Below are positions 1-7,303 of a DNA stretch of 16,024 bases, one piece after another. The notes under the pieces are model-generated. The model saw only the letters and a list, made by a program, of their open reading frames with translations, was not told the origin of the DNA and did not search any database. Source of the DNA: JBDSGC01 sp046594105 (GTDB lineage: Bacteria > Acidobacteriota > Thermoanaerobaculia > Gp7-AA8); assembly GCA_046594105.1 (NCBI GenBank), contig JBKJQB010000020.1:1-16024 (forward strand). Direction: 5' to 3'. Each line of letters opens with the position of its first letter. Position 1 is the stretch's first letter. The translations under genes and the position numbers were made by a program.

Positions 1-70
1 ACGGCTTTCTCTCGAAACGGTCCGCGTCGTACTGATAACGCGCGTGACAGTTCGTGCAATCAATAATCAA
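1..70 (-). CDS. MJ0042-type zinc-finger protein, N-terminal fragment (runs off window)
   Basis: The reverse strand encodes an open N-terminus starting at a TTG (complement of 68-70). It reads M-I-I-D-C-T-N-C-H-A-R-Y-Q-Y-D and continues to the window edge. A CxxC near residue 5 followed by ARYQYD and F-x-x-K-P is the usual start of the MJ0042 finger-like domain, found at the N-terminus of many bacterial proteins of mixed function; the second CxxC would lie beyond base 1. A GGAG sequence five bases before the TTG supports this start. A GTG at 106 is an in-frame alternative that adds a non-conserved extension. CTNCH also matches the CxxCH heme motif, but the position at the extreme N-terminus with no signal peptide and the ARYQYD context favour the zinc finger. 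The rest of the protein is not visible, so its role is unknown. It is divergent from the M49 peptidase gene. Confidence 0.55.
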   Translation of the reverse strand, partial: MIIDCTNCHARYQYDADRFERKP

Positions 71-160
71 ATGGACTCCGGTTGAGACTCGATTTGACGA
101 TAGCACGATCCGTGAGGATGCGGGCACGGCCCGAGGAGCTGAAACCTGAGGCGGGGAGGG

Positions 161-166
161 TAGAAT
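161..166 (+). promoter_or_regulatory. Candidate -10 box (TAGAAT) ten bases before the M49 gene
   Basis: TAGAAT ends ten bases before the ATG at 177. CTGAAA at 139-144 is a possible -35 with a 16-base spacer. No Shine-Dalgarno lies at normal distance; the G-rich GGGGAGGG at 153-160 is too far upstream. The transcript would have a leader of only a few bases. Confidence 0.4.
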
Positions 167-176
167 CCGCGGCACC

Positions 177-1904
177 ATGAAGCGTTTTTTGAGCCTCTCC
201 ATCGCCCTCCTGACTTGCGCCTGCATCACCAAACCCACCCCCGTCAATCCGGCCCTCCCTGCCACCCCCGCCGACACCGCGTCCCCCGCTCAACGGTCGA
301 AGCTGAAGGTGGCGGCCGACTCGGCACAGCGGATGGCGAAGCTTCCTCGAACGACCATCGACTACGACCGATCGCTCCTGAACGAGAACGAACGGCAGGT
401 GGTGGCAAAGTTGATCGAAGCCTCGAAGCTGATCGACGATCTCTACTGGCGCCAGGTGTCGGAGGACAATCCGGAGATCCTGGAGCGTCTGCGGACGCAG
501 GCGAATTCCTCTCCGGCCGATGCCGCGGCCCACGACTATTTCGTGGCCAACAAAGGGCGGTGGGACCGCCTGCAAGAGGACGAGCCGTTCATCGAGCCGT
601 TCGGAAAAGAAGGCAGGAAGCCCGCCGGCGCCGCGTTCTATCCCGCGGATCTGACCAAAGAAGAGCTGGAGCGCTACCTCGCCGCCCATCCCAATCAGAA
701 AGAGGAATTGCAGGGCTTGCTGACGATCGTGCGGAGAGACGGAACGGCTCTGGTGGGCATCCCGTATGGCGCGTTCTACCGCGATTTTCTCGAGCCTGCC
801 GCCGGTAAGTTGCGGGAGGCCGCCGCACTCACCACCAACGCTTCGCTGCGGAAGTTCCTGACCTCGCGCGCCGACGCGTTCCTGTCCGACCAGTACCAGC
901 AGAGCGACATCGACTGGATGGATCTCGATGGTCCGATCGAGGTCGCCATCGGACCCTACGAGGTCTACGAGGACAACCTCTTCAACTACAAAGCGTCCTA
1001 CGAATCGTTCATCACGGTGGTGGACCGCCCGGAGAGCGAGAAGCTCGCCGCGTACGCGCATGCGCTGCCGGACATGGAGCGCAATCTCCCGGAGCCGGAG
1101 CAGTACAAAAATCTCAAGCGGGGAAGCGAATCGCCGATCAAGGTAGTGCAGGAAATCTACACCGCAGGCGATGCGCGCAATGGAGTGCAGACCGCCGCAT
1201 TCAACCTCCCGAACGACGAAGTGGTGCGCGAAAAGAAGGGATCGAAGAAGGTCCTCCTCAAGAACGTGATGGACGCCAAGTTCCGCCAGAGCGGGAAGCC
1301 GATTGCCCTGCGCGTGCTCGACCCGTCACAAACGGGCCTGGTGTCGTTCGACGCGTTTTTCAACCATGTCCTGTTTCACGAGCTTTCCCACGGGCTGGGG
1401 CCTGGCTTTCTGACGCAGCCCGATGGGACGCGGGTCGAAGTGCGCAAACCACTCAAGGAGCTCTTCTCGACTGTGGAGGAGTGCAAGGCGGACGTCCTCG
1501 GGGTGTGGAACATTCTTTACGCGCAGAACCACAAACTACTGACCGCTTTTGACAAGAAGCAGCTACTGGCCACCTACGCCGGCCTGATGTTCCGATCCAC
1601 CCGTTTCGGAGTGGGGGAAGCGCACGGGCGAGGCACCGCCATCCAGTGGAACTGGCTGCGCGAGCATGGTGCGATCAATCCCGCGGGAGATCGCTATACC
1701 GTCGACTTCGACAAGATGCGGATCGCCGTTCGAGATCTGGCCACCGAACTGCTGACCATCGAGGCGACTGGAGACTACGCGCGCGCGAAGGCGTTGCTGG
1801 AACGCTACGGAAAAGAGACGGCGGAGATGAAGTCGGTGAACGCGCGGCTCGCCGACATCCCGGTGGACATCACGCCGGTGTACACCGCGGCGGGCGAGAA
1901 GTAA
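177..1904 (+). CDS. M49-like zinc metallopeptidase (dipeptidyl-peptidase III family), exported
   Basis: A 575-residue protein with zinc-peptidase signatures. HELSHG puts H401, E402 and H405 in an HExxH, and EECKAD about 30 residues later supplies the third ligand (E434 or E435). The paired HExxxH/HExxH and EEC[KR]A[DE] motifs are typical of DPP III and its bacterial relatives. Classical DPP III has the longer HELLGH; this protein has the five-residue HExxH form. The family releases dipeptides from peptide N-termini. The N-terminus has a basic start, a hydrophobic stretch (about residues 4-16) and cysteines at 14 and 16, suggesting export, possibly as a lipoprotein, although the lipobox is imperfect. 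A Pro/Ala-rich linker (about 18-40) follows. It is monocistronic and divergent from the zinc-finger gene. The family call is firm; activity and substrate are not known. Confidence 0.8.
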   Translation: MKRFLSLSIALLTCACITKPTPVNPALPATPADTASPAQRSKLKVAADSAQRMAKLPRTTIDYDRSLLNENERQVVAKLIEASKLIDDLYWRQVSEDNPEILERLRTQANSSPADAAAHDYFVANKGRWDRLQEDEPFIEPFGKEGRKPAGAAFYPADLTKEELERYLAAHPNQKEELQGLLTIVRRDGTALVGIPYGAFYRDFLEPAAGKLREAAALTTNASLRKFLTSRADAFLSDQYQQSDIDWMDLDGPIEVAIGPYEVYEDNLFNYKASYESFITVVDRPESEKLAAYAHALPDMERNLPEPEQYKNLKRGSESPIKVVQEIYTAGDARNGVQTAAFNLPNDEVVREKKGSKKVLLKNVMDAKFRQSGKPIALRVLDPSQTGLVSFDAFFNHVLFHELSHGLGPGFLTQPDGTRVEVRKPLKELFSTVEECKADVLGVWNILYAQNHKLLTAFDKKQLLATYAGLMFRSTRFGVGEAHGRGTAIQWNWLREHGAINPAGDRYTVDFDKMRIAVRDLATELLTIEATGDYARAKALLERYGKETAEMKSVNARLADIPVDITPVYTAAGEK

Positions 1905-1925
1905 GACCGCGAGGGCCTGCCTTTC

Positions 1926-2006
1926 GTAGCGCCGGCATCCCTGCCGGCCGTGTCGCGGGCATCCTGCCCGCGGGTCTTGCCCAGTAGCGCCGGCTGGAAG
2001 CCGACG
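1926..2006. repeat. Cluster of three short palindromic GTAGCGCCGGC-type repeats
   Basis: Three related hairpin units lie in the intergenic region. Unit 1 at 1926-1948 is GTAGC followed by GCCGGC-atccct-GCCGGC. Unit 2 at 1954-1972 is CGCGGGC-atcct-GCCCGCG. Unit 3 at 1984-2006 starts with the same GTAGCGCCGGC and continues tggaagCCG. Shared leader bases and different arm sequences with compensating symmetry suggest a dispersed small repeat family in which the stem, not the sequence, is kept. The 211-base gap between the M49 gene and the acyl-CoA dehydrogenase holds these units, a GC hairpin at 2098-2112, and no gene I can see. The two flanking genes are convergent. Confidence 0.65.
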
Positions 2007-2097
2007 CCGCGGGCGGGAGCAAGGATCTTCAATCAAGGCGATCGAGTGACCGCGGGCTGATGCGAAAATCGTGGCGGACGCTTTGCGAACGAACGCC

Positions 2098-2112
2098 GCC
2101 GGCCGGGCCGGC
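2098..2112. terminator. GC-rich hairpin just past the acyl-CoA dehydrogenase stop
   Basis: GCCGGCC-G-GGCCGGC is a perfect seven-base inverted repeat ending three bases beyond the stop codon of the reverse-strand dehydrogenase gene. No T-run follows on that strand, so it is not a classic rho-independent terminator. It may pause polymerase or protect the 3' end. It could also belong to the GCCGGC repeat family upstream. Confidence 0.3.
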
Positions 2113-2115
2113 CGC

Positions 2116-4014
2116 CTACGCCATCTTCGCCATGGCCGCTTCAACCTGCTCGACGGTCGGCATGACCGGCTGGACCAGGTCGCCCTGGAGCCAGTCGAAT
2201 TCGCCCTTCAGCAGGTCGCTGACCAGCTTGTAGGACTCCTCATCGTGGTTGTCGAAGAGGTGCTCGAAGTTGCCGTCGATGCGCATCCGCGCCTCGGCGC
2301 AGAAGACGTCGGCCAGGTCCATGGCGTTCTTGGTGTCGCCGCCCTTGGAGGCCAGCATGGTGGCGTAGCTGATCGACGCAGCCATGGCGAAGAGATCGGT
2401 TCCGATGTCGACGATCCGGAAGAGCACCATCTGCTTGCGCTCGAGCCTGGCCTGGTACTTCACCATGGCGTGGAAGATCGAGCGGGCCAGATGGCGGGAC
2501 TGGCGCTCCAGGTAACCGACATGCTTCTGGAGTTTCCCGAACTCCCCATACTTCGGAAATCGCGACCAGCCGATGTACTTCGCGGGATACCAGGTCGCAT
2601 AGTGAGCGCCCGCCTTTGCCGCCGCGGAGAGTTTCTCGCCGGTCGGCGTCTCCGGCAGCAGGATCTTGTAGCCGCGTTTCATGTGAGGATCGACCGCTTC
2701 GCGGGCGATGAAGAGGTGCTGGATCTCGCTGGTCCCTTCGAAGATCCGGTTGATGCGCATGTCGCGCATGATCCGCTCGACGGGATACGGTTTCTCCCCG
2801 CGGGCGCGAAGGGACTCAGCAGTCTCGTAGCCGCGGCCGCCCCGAATCTGTACCAGGTGATCGACGCAAGTCCAGGCCACCTCGGTGTTGAACAACTTGG
2901 CCATGGCCGCCTCGAGTCGGAGATCGACGTCTCCGCGATCGGCCAGCCCTGAGGTGAGCCACACGATCGCTTCCATGGCGAAGGTGTGCGATGCCATCCA
3001 GGCGATCTTCGCCGCGACCCCTTCGTGCTTCCCGATCGGCGCGCCCCATTGCACTCTCTCTTTGGACCAATCCTGGGCGATCTCCAGCATCCGGCGTGCG
3101 CTGGCCGCGCATCCAGCCGGAATGGTCAGGCGCCCGGTGTTGAGCGTGATCAGCGCGAGCTTCAGGCCGAGGCCTTCACCCCACAGGAGGTTCTCGTCGG
3201 GGATGTAGACGTCTTTGAACGTGATCAACGCGTTCCCGATGGCGCGGAGCCCCATGAACTGACAGCGATGCTTGATCTCGAATCCTGGAGAGTTGGTCTC
3301 GACGATGAAGGCGGAGATCTGCTTCTTCTCCTTGCCCTTCACCATCTTCGTGGGGGTCTGGCACATCACGACGATGAGCTCAGCTTTCGTTCCGTTCGTG
3401 CACCAGAGCTTCTCGCCGTTGAGAATCCAGCCCTTCCCGTCAGGGCTGCGCACCGCGCGCGTCTCCATCTTGGCGGGATCGGATCCCACGCCCGGCTCGG
3501 TGAGGGCGAACGCGGAGATCGCTCCTTTGGCCAGGCGGGGCAAGTACTTCTTTTTCTGTTCAGGGGTGCCGAACAGCTTGAGCGGCTGGGGAACACCGAT
3601 GGACTGATGTGCCGACAGCCAGGCGACCGTGGAGCCGCACCATGTGGCCACAAGACCTACGGCGCGGTTGTAGTTGGTGGCGCTGAATCCGAGTCCGCCG
3701 TACTCCTTGGGAATCTTCATGCCCCAGGCACCGAGTTTGGCGAAGCCGTCGAACAGTGAGTAGTCGTACTCGCCCTGTTCGTCGATCTTGTCGGCATCAA
3801 CGTTCTCGGCGAGGAAGCGCTCCAGCCGTCCGAGGAACTCCTCAGCTTCCGCTTTGTCCTCGGCGGGCTGTTCGGGGAAGGGGTGAATGAGATCGAGATT
3901 CAGTTTCCCCAGAAACAGATCCCCTACGAATGAGGGCTTTTCCCATTCGGTTTCGCGGGAGGCTTCTGCAACTTCCATCGCCTCGACGGCGCCTTGTGAT
4001 TTGACTTCGGCCAT
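2116..4014 (-). CDS. Acyl-CoA dehydrogenase, long VLCAD-like form
   Basis: A 632-residue FAD-dependent acyl-CoA dehydrogenase, catalysing the first dehydrogenation of fatty-acid beta-oxidation (acyl-CoA to trans-2-enoyl-CoA, electrons passed to an electron-transfer flavoprotein). FALTEPGVGSD (about residues 168-178) and the W-I-L-N-G-E-K segment after it are the flavin/substrate signature. RIFEGTSEIQ carries the probable catalytic glutamate E426, at the MCAD-type EGT position. Short-chain family members are about 380 residues; this one has about 180 more at the C-terminus, as in VLCAD, where the extension aids dimer and membrane contact. I chose the ATG at 4014 because AAGGAG sits eight bases upstream, rather than the in-frame ATG at 4044. 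A FadR-like operator overlaps its promoter. The chain-length preference is inferred from architecture only. Confidence 0.9.
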   Translation of the reverse strand: MAEVKSQGAVEAMEVAEASRETEWEKPSFVGDLFLGKLNLDLIHPFPEQPAEDKAEAEEFLGRLERFLAENVDADKIDEQGEYDYSLFDGFAKLGAWGMKIPKEYGGLGFSATNYNRAVGLVATWCGSTVAWLSAHQSIGVPQPLKLFGTPEQKKKYLPRLAKGAISAFALTEPGVGSDPAKMETRAVRSPDGKGWILNGEKLWCTNGTKAELIVVMCQTPTKMVKGKEKKQISAFIVETNSPGFEIKHRCQFMGLRAIGNALITFKDVYIPDENLLWGEGLGLKLALITLNTGRLTIPAGCAASARRMLEIAQDWSKERVQWGAPIGKHEGVAAKIAWMASHTFAMEAIVWLTSGLADRGDVDLRLEAAMAKLFNTEVAWTCVDHLVQIRGGRGYETAESLRARGEKPYPVERIMRDMRINRIFEGTSEIQHLFIAREAVDPHMKRGYKILLPETPTGEKLSAAAKAGAHYATWYPAKYIGWSRFPKYGEFGKLQKHVGYLERQSRHLARSIFHAMVKYQARLERKQMVLFRIVDIGTDLFAMAASISYATMLASKGGDTKNAMDLADVFCAEARMRIDGNFEHLFDNHDEESYKLVSDLLKGEFDWLQGDLVQPVMPTVEQVEAAMAKMA

Positions 4015-4077
4015 GGGTGGAGCTCCTTGAAGCTGCAGGTACACGAATCGTTCCGCAGGCTGAAAATGCGAGTGGAA

Positions 4078-4107
4078 ATTATGAATGAATGCTCATTCAG
4101 TTGTCAA
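4078..4107 (-). promoter_or_regulatory. Sigma-70-type promoter of the acyl-CoA dehydrogenase gene
   Basis: On the reverse strand TTGACA (complement of 4102-4107) is a perfect -35 and CATAAT (complement of 4078-4083) matches five of six -10 bases, with an 18-base spacer. It lies about 65-95 bases before the dehydrogenase start, leaving a leader of about 55-60 bases with a good Shine-Dalgarno. Confidence 0.75.
4082..4099. promoter_or_regulatory. FadR (TetR-family)-type operator overlapping the dehydrogenase promoter
   Basis: TGAATGAATGCTCATTCA is a perfect seven-base inverted repeat (TGAATGA / TCATTCA) around a four-base centre. From memory, the Bacillus/Thermus FadR operator consensus is TGAATGANTANTCATTCA; both arms match fully and the centre differs at one fixed base. 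It fills the spacer between the -35 and -10, so a bound protein would block polymerase. In the known system long-chain acyl-CoA releases FadR and induces beta-oxidation genes. No TetR-family gene is in this window, so the regulator is inferred. Confidence 0.7.
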
Positions 4108-4141
4108 CGCGCCTACCCAACCGGCTTCATCCTTCCCCGCA

Positions 4142-4169
4142 TTGCCGCCCGGAGCGAGGCGGGTACACT
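4142..4169 (+). promoter_or_regulatory. Candidate folE promoter with -10 eight bases from the start codon
   Basis: TTGCCG (4142-4147) and TACACT (4164-4169) are separated by 16 bases. The -10 ends eight bases before the folE ATG at 4178. There is no Shine-Dalgarno at the usual distance, which fits a leaderless transcript. Confidence 0.4.
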
Positions 4170-4177
4170 GTGCGGCC

Positions 4178-4861
4178 ATGAAGATCGGCCCTTCCGCAAC
4201 CGCCGCCCTGCAGAACTCGGAGATCGAAGCGCTGATCGACGAGCGAGGACTTCTCAACTCGCCGCGACCCACCGTCGACCGGGAGCAGTTGCAGGTGCAT
4301 CTGAGGGAGGTCCTGAGGCTGCTGCACGTCGACCTGGAGAACGAGAATCTGGTCGATACGCCACGCCGCTGGGCGGAGTCGCTGACCACCATGACCAGCG
4401 GCTACGACTTCACCGACGTGAAGAAGCTCACCACGCTGTTCCGCAAGGCCTGCTCTTCCGCCGACGAGCACTGCCAGAACCTGGTGGTGATCGGCGGGAC
4501 ATACAAGACTCTCTGCGCCCACCACATCCTCCCCTTTTTCGGGCAATTCATCGTCGGCTACATTCCGAACAAGACCATCATCGGAGCCTCCAAGATCCCG
4601 CGGATCGTGGAGGTGCACATGCGCCGTCTTCAATCGCAGGAACACCTGGCCGACGACGTCGCGGACACCATCAGCCGCATTCTCGAGCCGAAAGGAATCG
4701 CGGTCTGGATGGGCGGGGTTCACCTCTGCATGGTGATGCGCGGAGTGGAGCAGGAGTCTTCGTTCATGGAGACCAACGTCCTGCGCGGTGAGTTCCGCAG
4801 CGACGAGCGCACCCGCCAGGAGTTCATGTCGATCGTGAACCGGCGCGGCACGCGGGAATGA
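4178..4861 (+). CDS. folE: GTP cyclohydrolase I
   Basis: A 227-residue enzyme that converts GTP to 7,8-dihydroneopterin triphosphate, the entry step for folate and other pterins; cytosolic, a decamer in known members. The zinc ligands are visible: C113 and H116 (with H115) in TLCAHH, and C184 in HLCMVMRG. TPRRWAESL, the S-S-A-D-E-H active-site stretch and GASKIPRIVE are standard family blocks. Length matches the family (about 190-230). I chose the ATG at 4178 because the earlier in-frame ATG at 4085 lies inside the operator and adds a non-conserved extension. It is divergent from the acyl-CoA dehydrogenase and convergent with the AAA ATPase, with 18 bases between stop codons. No other folate gene is nearby, so it appears to stand alone. 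Confidence 0.93.
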   Translation: MKIGPSATAALQNSEIEALIDERGLLNSPRPTVDREQLQVHLREVLRLLHVDLENENLVDTPRRWAESLTTMTSGYDFTDVKKLTTLFRKACSSADEHCQNLVVIGGTYKTLCAHHILPFFGQFIVGYIPNKTIIGASKIPRIVEVHMRRLQSQEHLADDVADTISRILEPKGIAVWMGGVHLCMVMRGVEQESSFMETNVLRGEFRSDERTRQEFMSIVNRRGTRE

Positions 4862-4879
4862 GGGTTTCTGGTTTTCCGC

Positions 4880-6349
4880 TCACCGCACCGGCGTGAAGCG
4901 TTGCCCGATGGAGCGGATCCGCTCGATATCCTCGCGGCGCGAAACGGATAGCGGCAAGGTGTTGCCGGCGGCTTCGATCACGGCCTCCGAAGTGAGAGGC
5001 TGCTTCTTCTGGAGCGATCGGTAGAGCGCTGAAATGACCGCCTGTTCGATCTCCGCGCCGCTGAATCCCTCGGTGGCCGCCGCCAGTCTGTGCAGGTCGA
5101 AGTCTTTCGCCTCCTGTTTCCTCATCGAAAGGTGAATCTGCAGGATGTTGACGCGCTCCTCCTCGATGGGGAGGTCCACAAAGAACACTTCGTCGAACCG
5201 TCCCTTGCGAAGCAATTCCGGCGGAACATTCATCAGGTCGTTGGCGGCGCCGACCACAAAGACTCCCTCTTTCTTCTCCTGGAGCCAGGTCAGGAAGGCG
5301 CCGAAGAGCCGCTGGGAGAGACCGCCGTCCGATTCTGCGCTGCCACCCTGGGCGAACACCTTCTCGATCTCGTCCAGCCAGAGGATGACCGGCGCCATCG
5401 CCTCGGCCAGAGCGGTCGCCTTGCGGAAGTTCTTTTCCGATTCGCCAACGTACTTTTCGTAGAGGCGCCCGGCATCCAGCTTCAGAAGAGGAAGTTGCCA
5501 CTCCCGTGCGACGAACTTCGCGGCGAGCGACTTTCCGCAGCCTTGCACCCCCACCAGGAGGATGCCCCGAGGAGCCTGAAGGTTGAGGGCGCGCGCCTCG
5601 GGGGTGAATCCGACGCGAGAGGTCTCCAGCCAGTCCTTGAGCCGTCCAAAGCCACCGAGCTGAAAGCGGTTTTCATCGACCGGGAAGAACTCCAGGATCC
5701 CGCCGCGCTCGATCATCTGGCCCTTGCATCGCACCACCGTCGCGATGTCGTCCGCGTTGAGTTTGCCATCCATGACGATGGCTTCCGCGATGACCTGCCG
5801 GGCCTGATTGAGCGTCAATCCCGAGAGGGCCTGGACCAGCCGTTGGGCATCGACGCGGCTCAGCTCAACGGAGACTCTCTGCCGCACGCTCATCGAGTCG
5901 ACCACGCTGCGGATCACCTCGCGCAGCTCCGACTCGTCGGGCATCTGCAGCTGGAAACGAACCGCCAGCGCCTCGATGTCTCTCGGCAACTCCAGCGGAT
6001 CGCCCGTGAGGACGATGGCGGATCGCGTCGACATCAGCTTCTGCACGACCTCGCGCAGGACGCGGCCAATGTTGGGAGTGCTGAGATGGGGCGCCAGGTC
6101 CTTCAGCAGGTACACCGCGTCGCTGTCGTCGATCTGCGCGATGTGGTGCAGCGCCGCCAGCGGATCCTTCGTCCCGTCGAGCTGGGTGCCATGTAGGCGG
6201 GAGAATCCACTGTTCACCGACCACTCGAACAGCGGGAGCCTCAGGTCGGTGGTCACCTCGCGCAGCAGGGAGCGGACGCGATCCTCTTCCACCGTCTCGA
6301 TGGCGATGAGGGAGTGAAACGAGAGCACCAGACTCTTGAGGTCATGCAC
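4880..6349 (-). CDS. Ycf46-like AAA+ ATPase
   Basis: A AAA-family ATPase of 489 residues if translation starts at the GTG at 6349. The N-terminal half (about 1-245) lacks a P-loop and resembles a degenerate AAA module. The C-terminal AAA domain has Walker A GVQGCGKS (K273), Walker B V-I-L-W-L-D-E (D326, E327) and an arginine-finger-type RKGRFDE, then a lid helix region (FSGAEIEQAV). This two-part layout, opening with S-L-I-A-I-E-T-V-E-E-D-R, matches the Ycf46 family of cyanobacteria, plastids and other bacteria, whose cellular role is poorly defined. The 117 codons upstream in the open frame overlap the lepB region and look non-coding. The start is uncertain because no Shine-Dalgarno precedes it. 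A TACACT box lies upstream (complement of 6383-6388). Convergent with folE. Confidence 0.8.
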   Translation of the reverse strand: MHDLKSLVLSFHSLIAIETVEEDRVRSLLREVTTDLRLPLFEWSVNSGFSRLHGTQLDGTKDPLAALHHIAQIDDSDAVYLLKDLAPHLSTPNIGRVLREVVQKLMSTRSAIVLTGDPLELPRDIEALAVRFQLQMPDESELREVIRSVVDSMSVRQRVSVELSRVDAQRLVQALSGLTLNQARQVIAEAIVMDGKLNADDIATVVRCKGQMIERGGILEFFPVDENRFQLGGFGRLKDWLETSRVGFTPEARALNLQAPRGILLVGVQGCGKSLAAKFVAREWQLPLLKLDAGRLYEKYVGESEKNFRKATALAEAMAPVILWLDEIEKVFAQGGSAESDGGLSQRLFGAFLTWLQEKKEGVFVVGAANDLMNVPPELLRKGRFDEVFFVDLPIEEERVNILQIHLSMRKQEAKDFDLHRLAAATEGFSGAEIEQAVISALYRSLQKKQPLTSEAVIEAAGNTLPLSVSRREDIERIRSIGQRFTPVR

Positions 6350-6382
6350 AGAGGTGCGATGGGTGTCGGTCAGAATGACCCT

Positions 6383-6388
6383 AGTGTA
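6383..6388 (-). promoter_or_regulatory. Candidate -10 box (TACACT) for the AAA ATPase gene
   Basis: TACACT on the reverse strand sits 33 bases before the GTG at 6349. No convincing -35 is seen. The small inverted repeat GGTCA-gaa-TGACC (6368-6380) lies just downstream, near the expected transcription start. The rest of the 196-base divergent gap to lepB holds GC-rich sequence with no other clear signal. Confidence 0.3.
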
Positions 6389-6545
6389 GAGGGGCGGCAA
6401 CGAAAATCGCCACCAGACGTACCAGAGAGGGGCGGCGGATGGCGAACCTCTGCCGCCGGGTGCAATGGGAGCATCGTCCGGCACGTTGTCGCCCCGGTGG
6501 AGAAGCTCTGCGCCAGTGGGAAGCAGATTCGAGAGAGGCCTGACG

Positions 6546-7208
6546 ATGGACAAGAAAAAGGCGTGGTACGAGATCCGGGTCTTTCTGCTGATGCTTTTCG
6601 TGATCAGTTCCTTGCGCTCGGCGCTGGCAGACTGGAACGATGTGCCGACCGGCTCGATGAAGCCGACCATCGAAGAAGGTGACCGGGTCGTCGTCAACAA
6701 GCTCGCCTACGATCTCAAGGTTCCCTTCACCACCATGGAGGTGGTCAAGTGGAGTGACCCCCGGCGGTCCGACATCGTGGTGCTGTTCTCGCCCAAAGAT
6801 GGGACGCGGCTGGTCAAGCGGGTCGTTGCAATCCCGGGAGATCGCATCGAAATGAGGGAGAACCAGCTGTTGATCAACGGATCCGCAGCGGTCTGGACGC
6901 CTGTGGCCACACGACGCGACCGCGAGCAGGGACCCTCCTGGATCATCGACGAGACGCTCGCCGGGGCGACCCATCAGGTGATGTTCACGCCATCCATTCC
7001 GGCCATGCGCTCGTTCGACCCGGTGACCGTTCCCGCCGGCCGCTACTTCGTGATGGGCGACAACCGCGACAACAGCAATGACAGCCGGTACATCGGGATG
7101 ATCGACCGGCAGCGCATCGTGGGGAAGGCCACCGCAGTGGCTTTCTCACTGGACCGCGCTCACTACTTCTTCCCCCGCAGGGACCGGTTCTTCAAGGGGA
7201 TCCACTAA
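6546..7208 (+). CDS. lepB: Signal peptidase I
   Basis: A 220-residue membrane protease that removes signal peptides from exported proteins on the outer face of the cytoplasmic membrane. Box B PTGSMKPT holds the catalytic serine S37; RLVKRVVAIPGD holds the general-base lysine K91; the C-terminal GDNRDNSNDSR block is box E. One transmembrane segment (about residues 10-28) precedes the serine. The ADWNDVPTGSM and N-K-L-A-Y-D-L-K-V-P-F versions of the boxes mark a subfamily distinct from short Gram-positive SipS types. The ATG at 6546 was chosen because GAGAGAGG lies eight bases upstream; the earlier in-frame ATG at 6465 adds a charged stretch unlike the family. It is divergent from the AAA ATPase and 95 bases ahead of the exported rhodanese, so they could share a transcript, though no direct sign is seen. 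Confidence 0.92.
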   Translation: MDKKKAWYEIRVFLLMLFVISSLRSALADWNDVPTGSMKPTIEEGDRVVVNKLAYDLKVPFTTMEVVKWSDPRRSDIVVLFSPKDGTRLVKRVVAIPGDRIEMRENQLLINGSAAVWTPVATRRDREQGPSWIIDETLAGATHQVMFTPSIPAMRSFDPVTVPAGRYFVMGDNRDNSNDSRYIGMIDRQRIVGKATAVAFSLDRAHYFFPRRDRFFKGIH

Positions 7209-7303
7209 GTCGGCACAATGAGGCCGGACTGTTTGCCGGGGAACATCGCCCGCCCCGGGCCGGTTCTTCCCGAAGAATTTTGATGACAGGAGGCTTGCAC
7301 TCG

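Noticed and set aside
50..58. CxxCH heme-binding motif (cytochrome c)
   Set aside because: No signal peptide upstream in frame, and the ARYQYD context at the extreme N-terminus fits the MJ0042 zinc finger better.
60..1061. 333-codon open frame on the reverse strand opposite the M49 gene
   Set aside because: Arginine/glycine/leucine-rich translation without motifs, antisense to a gene with clear catalytic motifs; typical GC-rich shadow.
3884..3904. TGAATGAG...ATTCAG, partial resemblance to the FadR palindrome
   Set aside because: Lies inside the acyl-CoA dehydrogenase coding sequence, arms are imperfect and the spacing is wrong; likely chance.
5090..6196. 368-codon forward frame opposite the AAA ATPase
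   Set aside because: Translation is rich in H, R, D and L without domain signals and lies wholly antisense to a gene with Walker A and B motifs.
7264..7281. TTCTTC-cc-GAAGAATTTT as a terminator between lepB and the rhodanese
   Set aside because: The stem is short and AT-rich with a loop too small for all six pairs; too weak to call.
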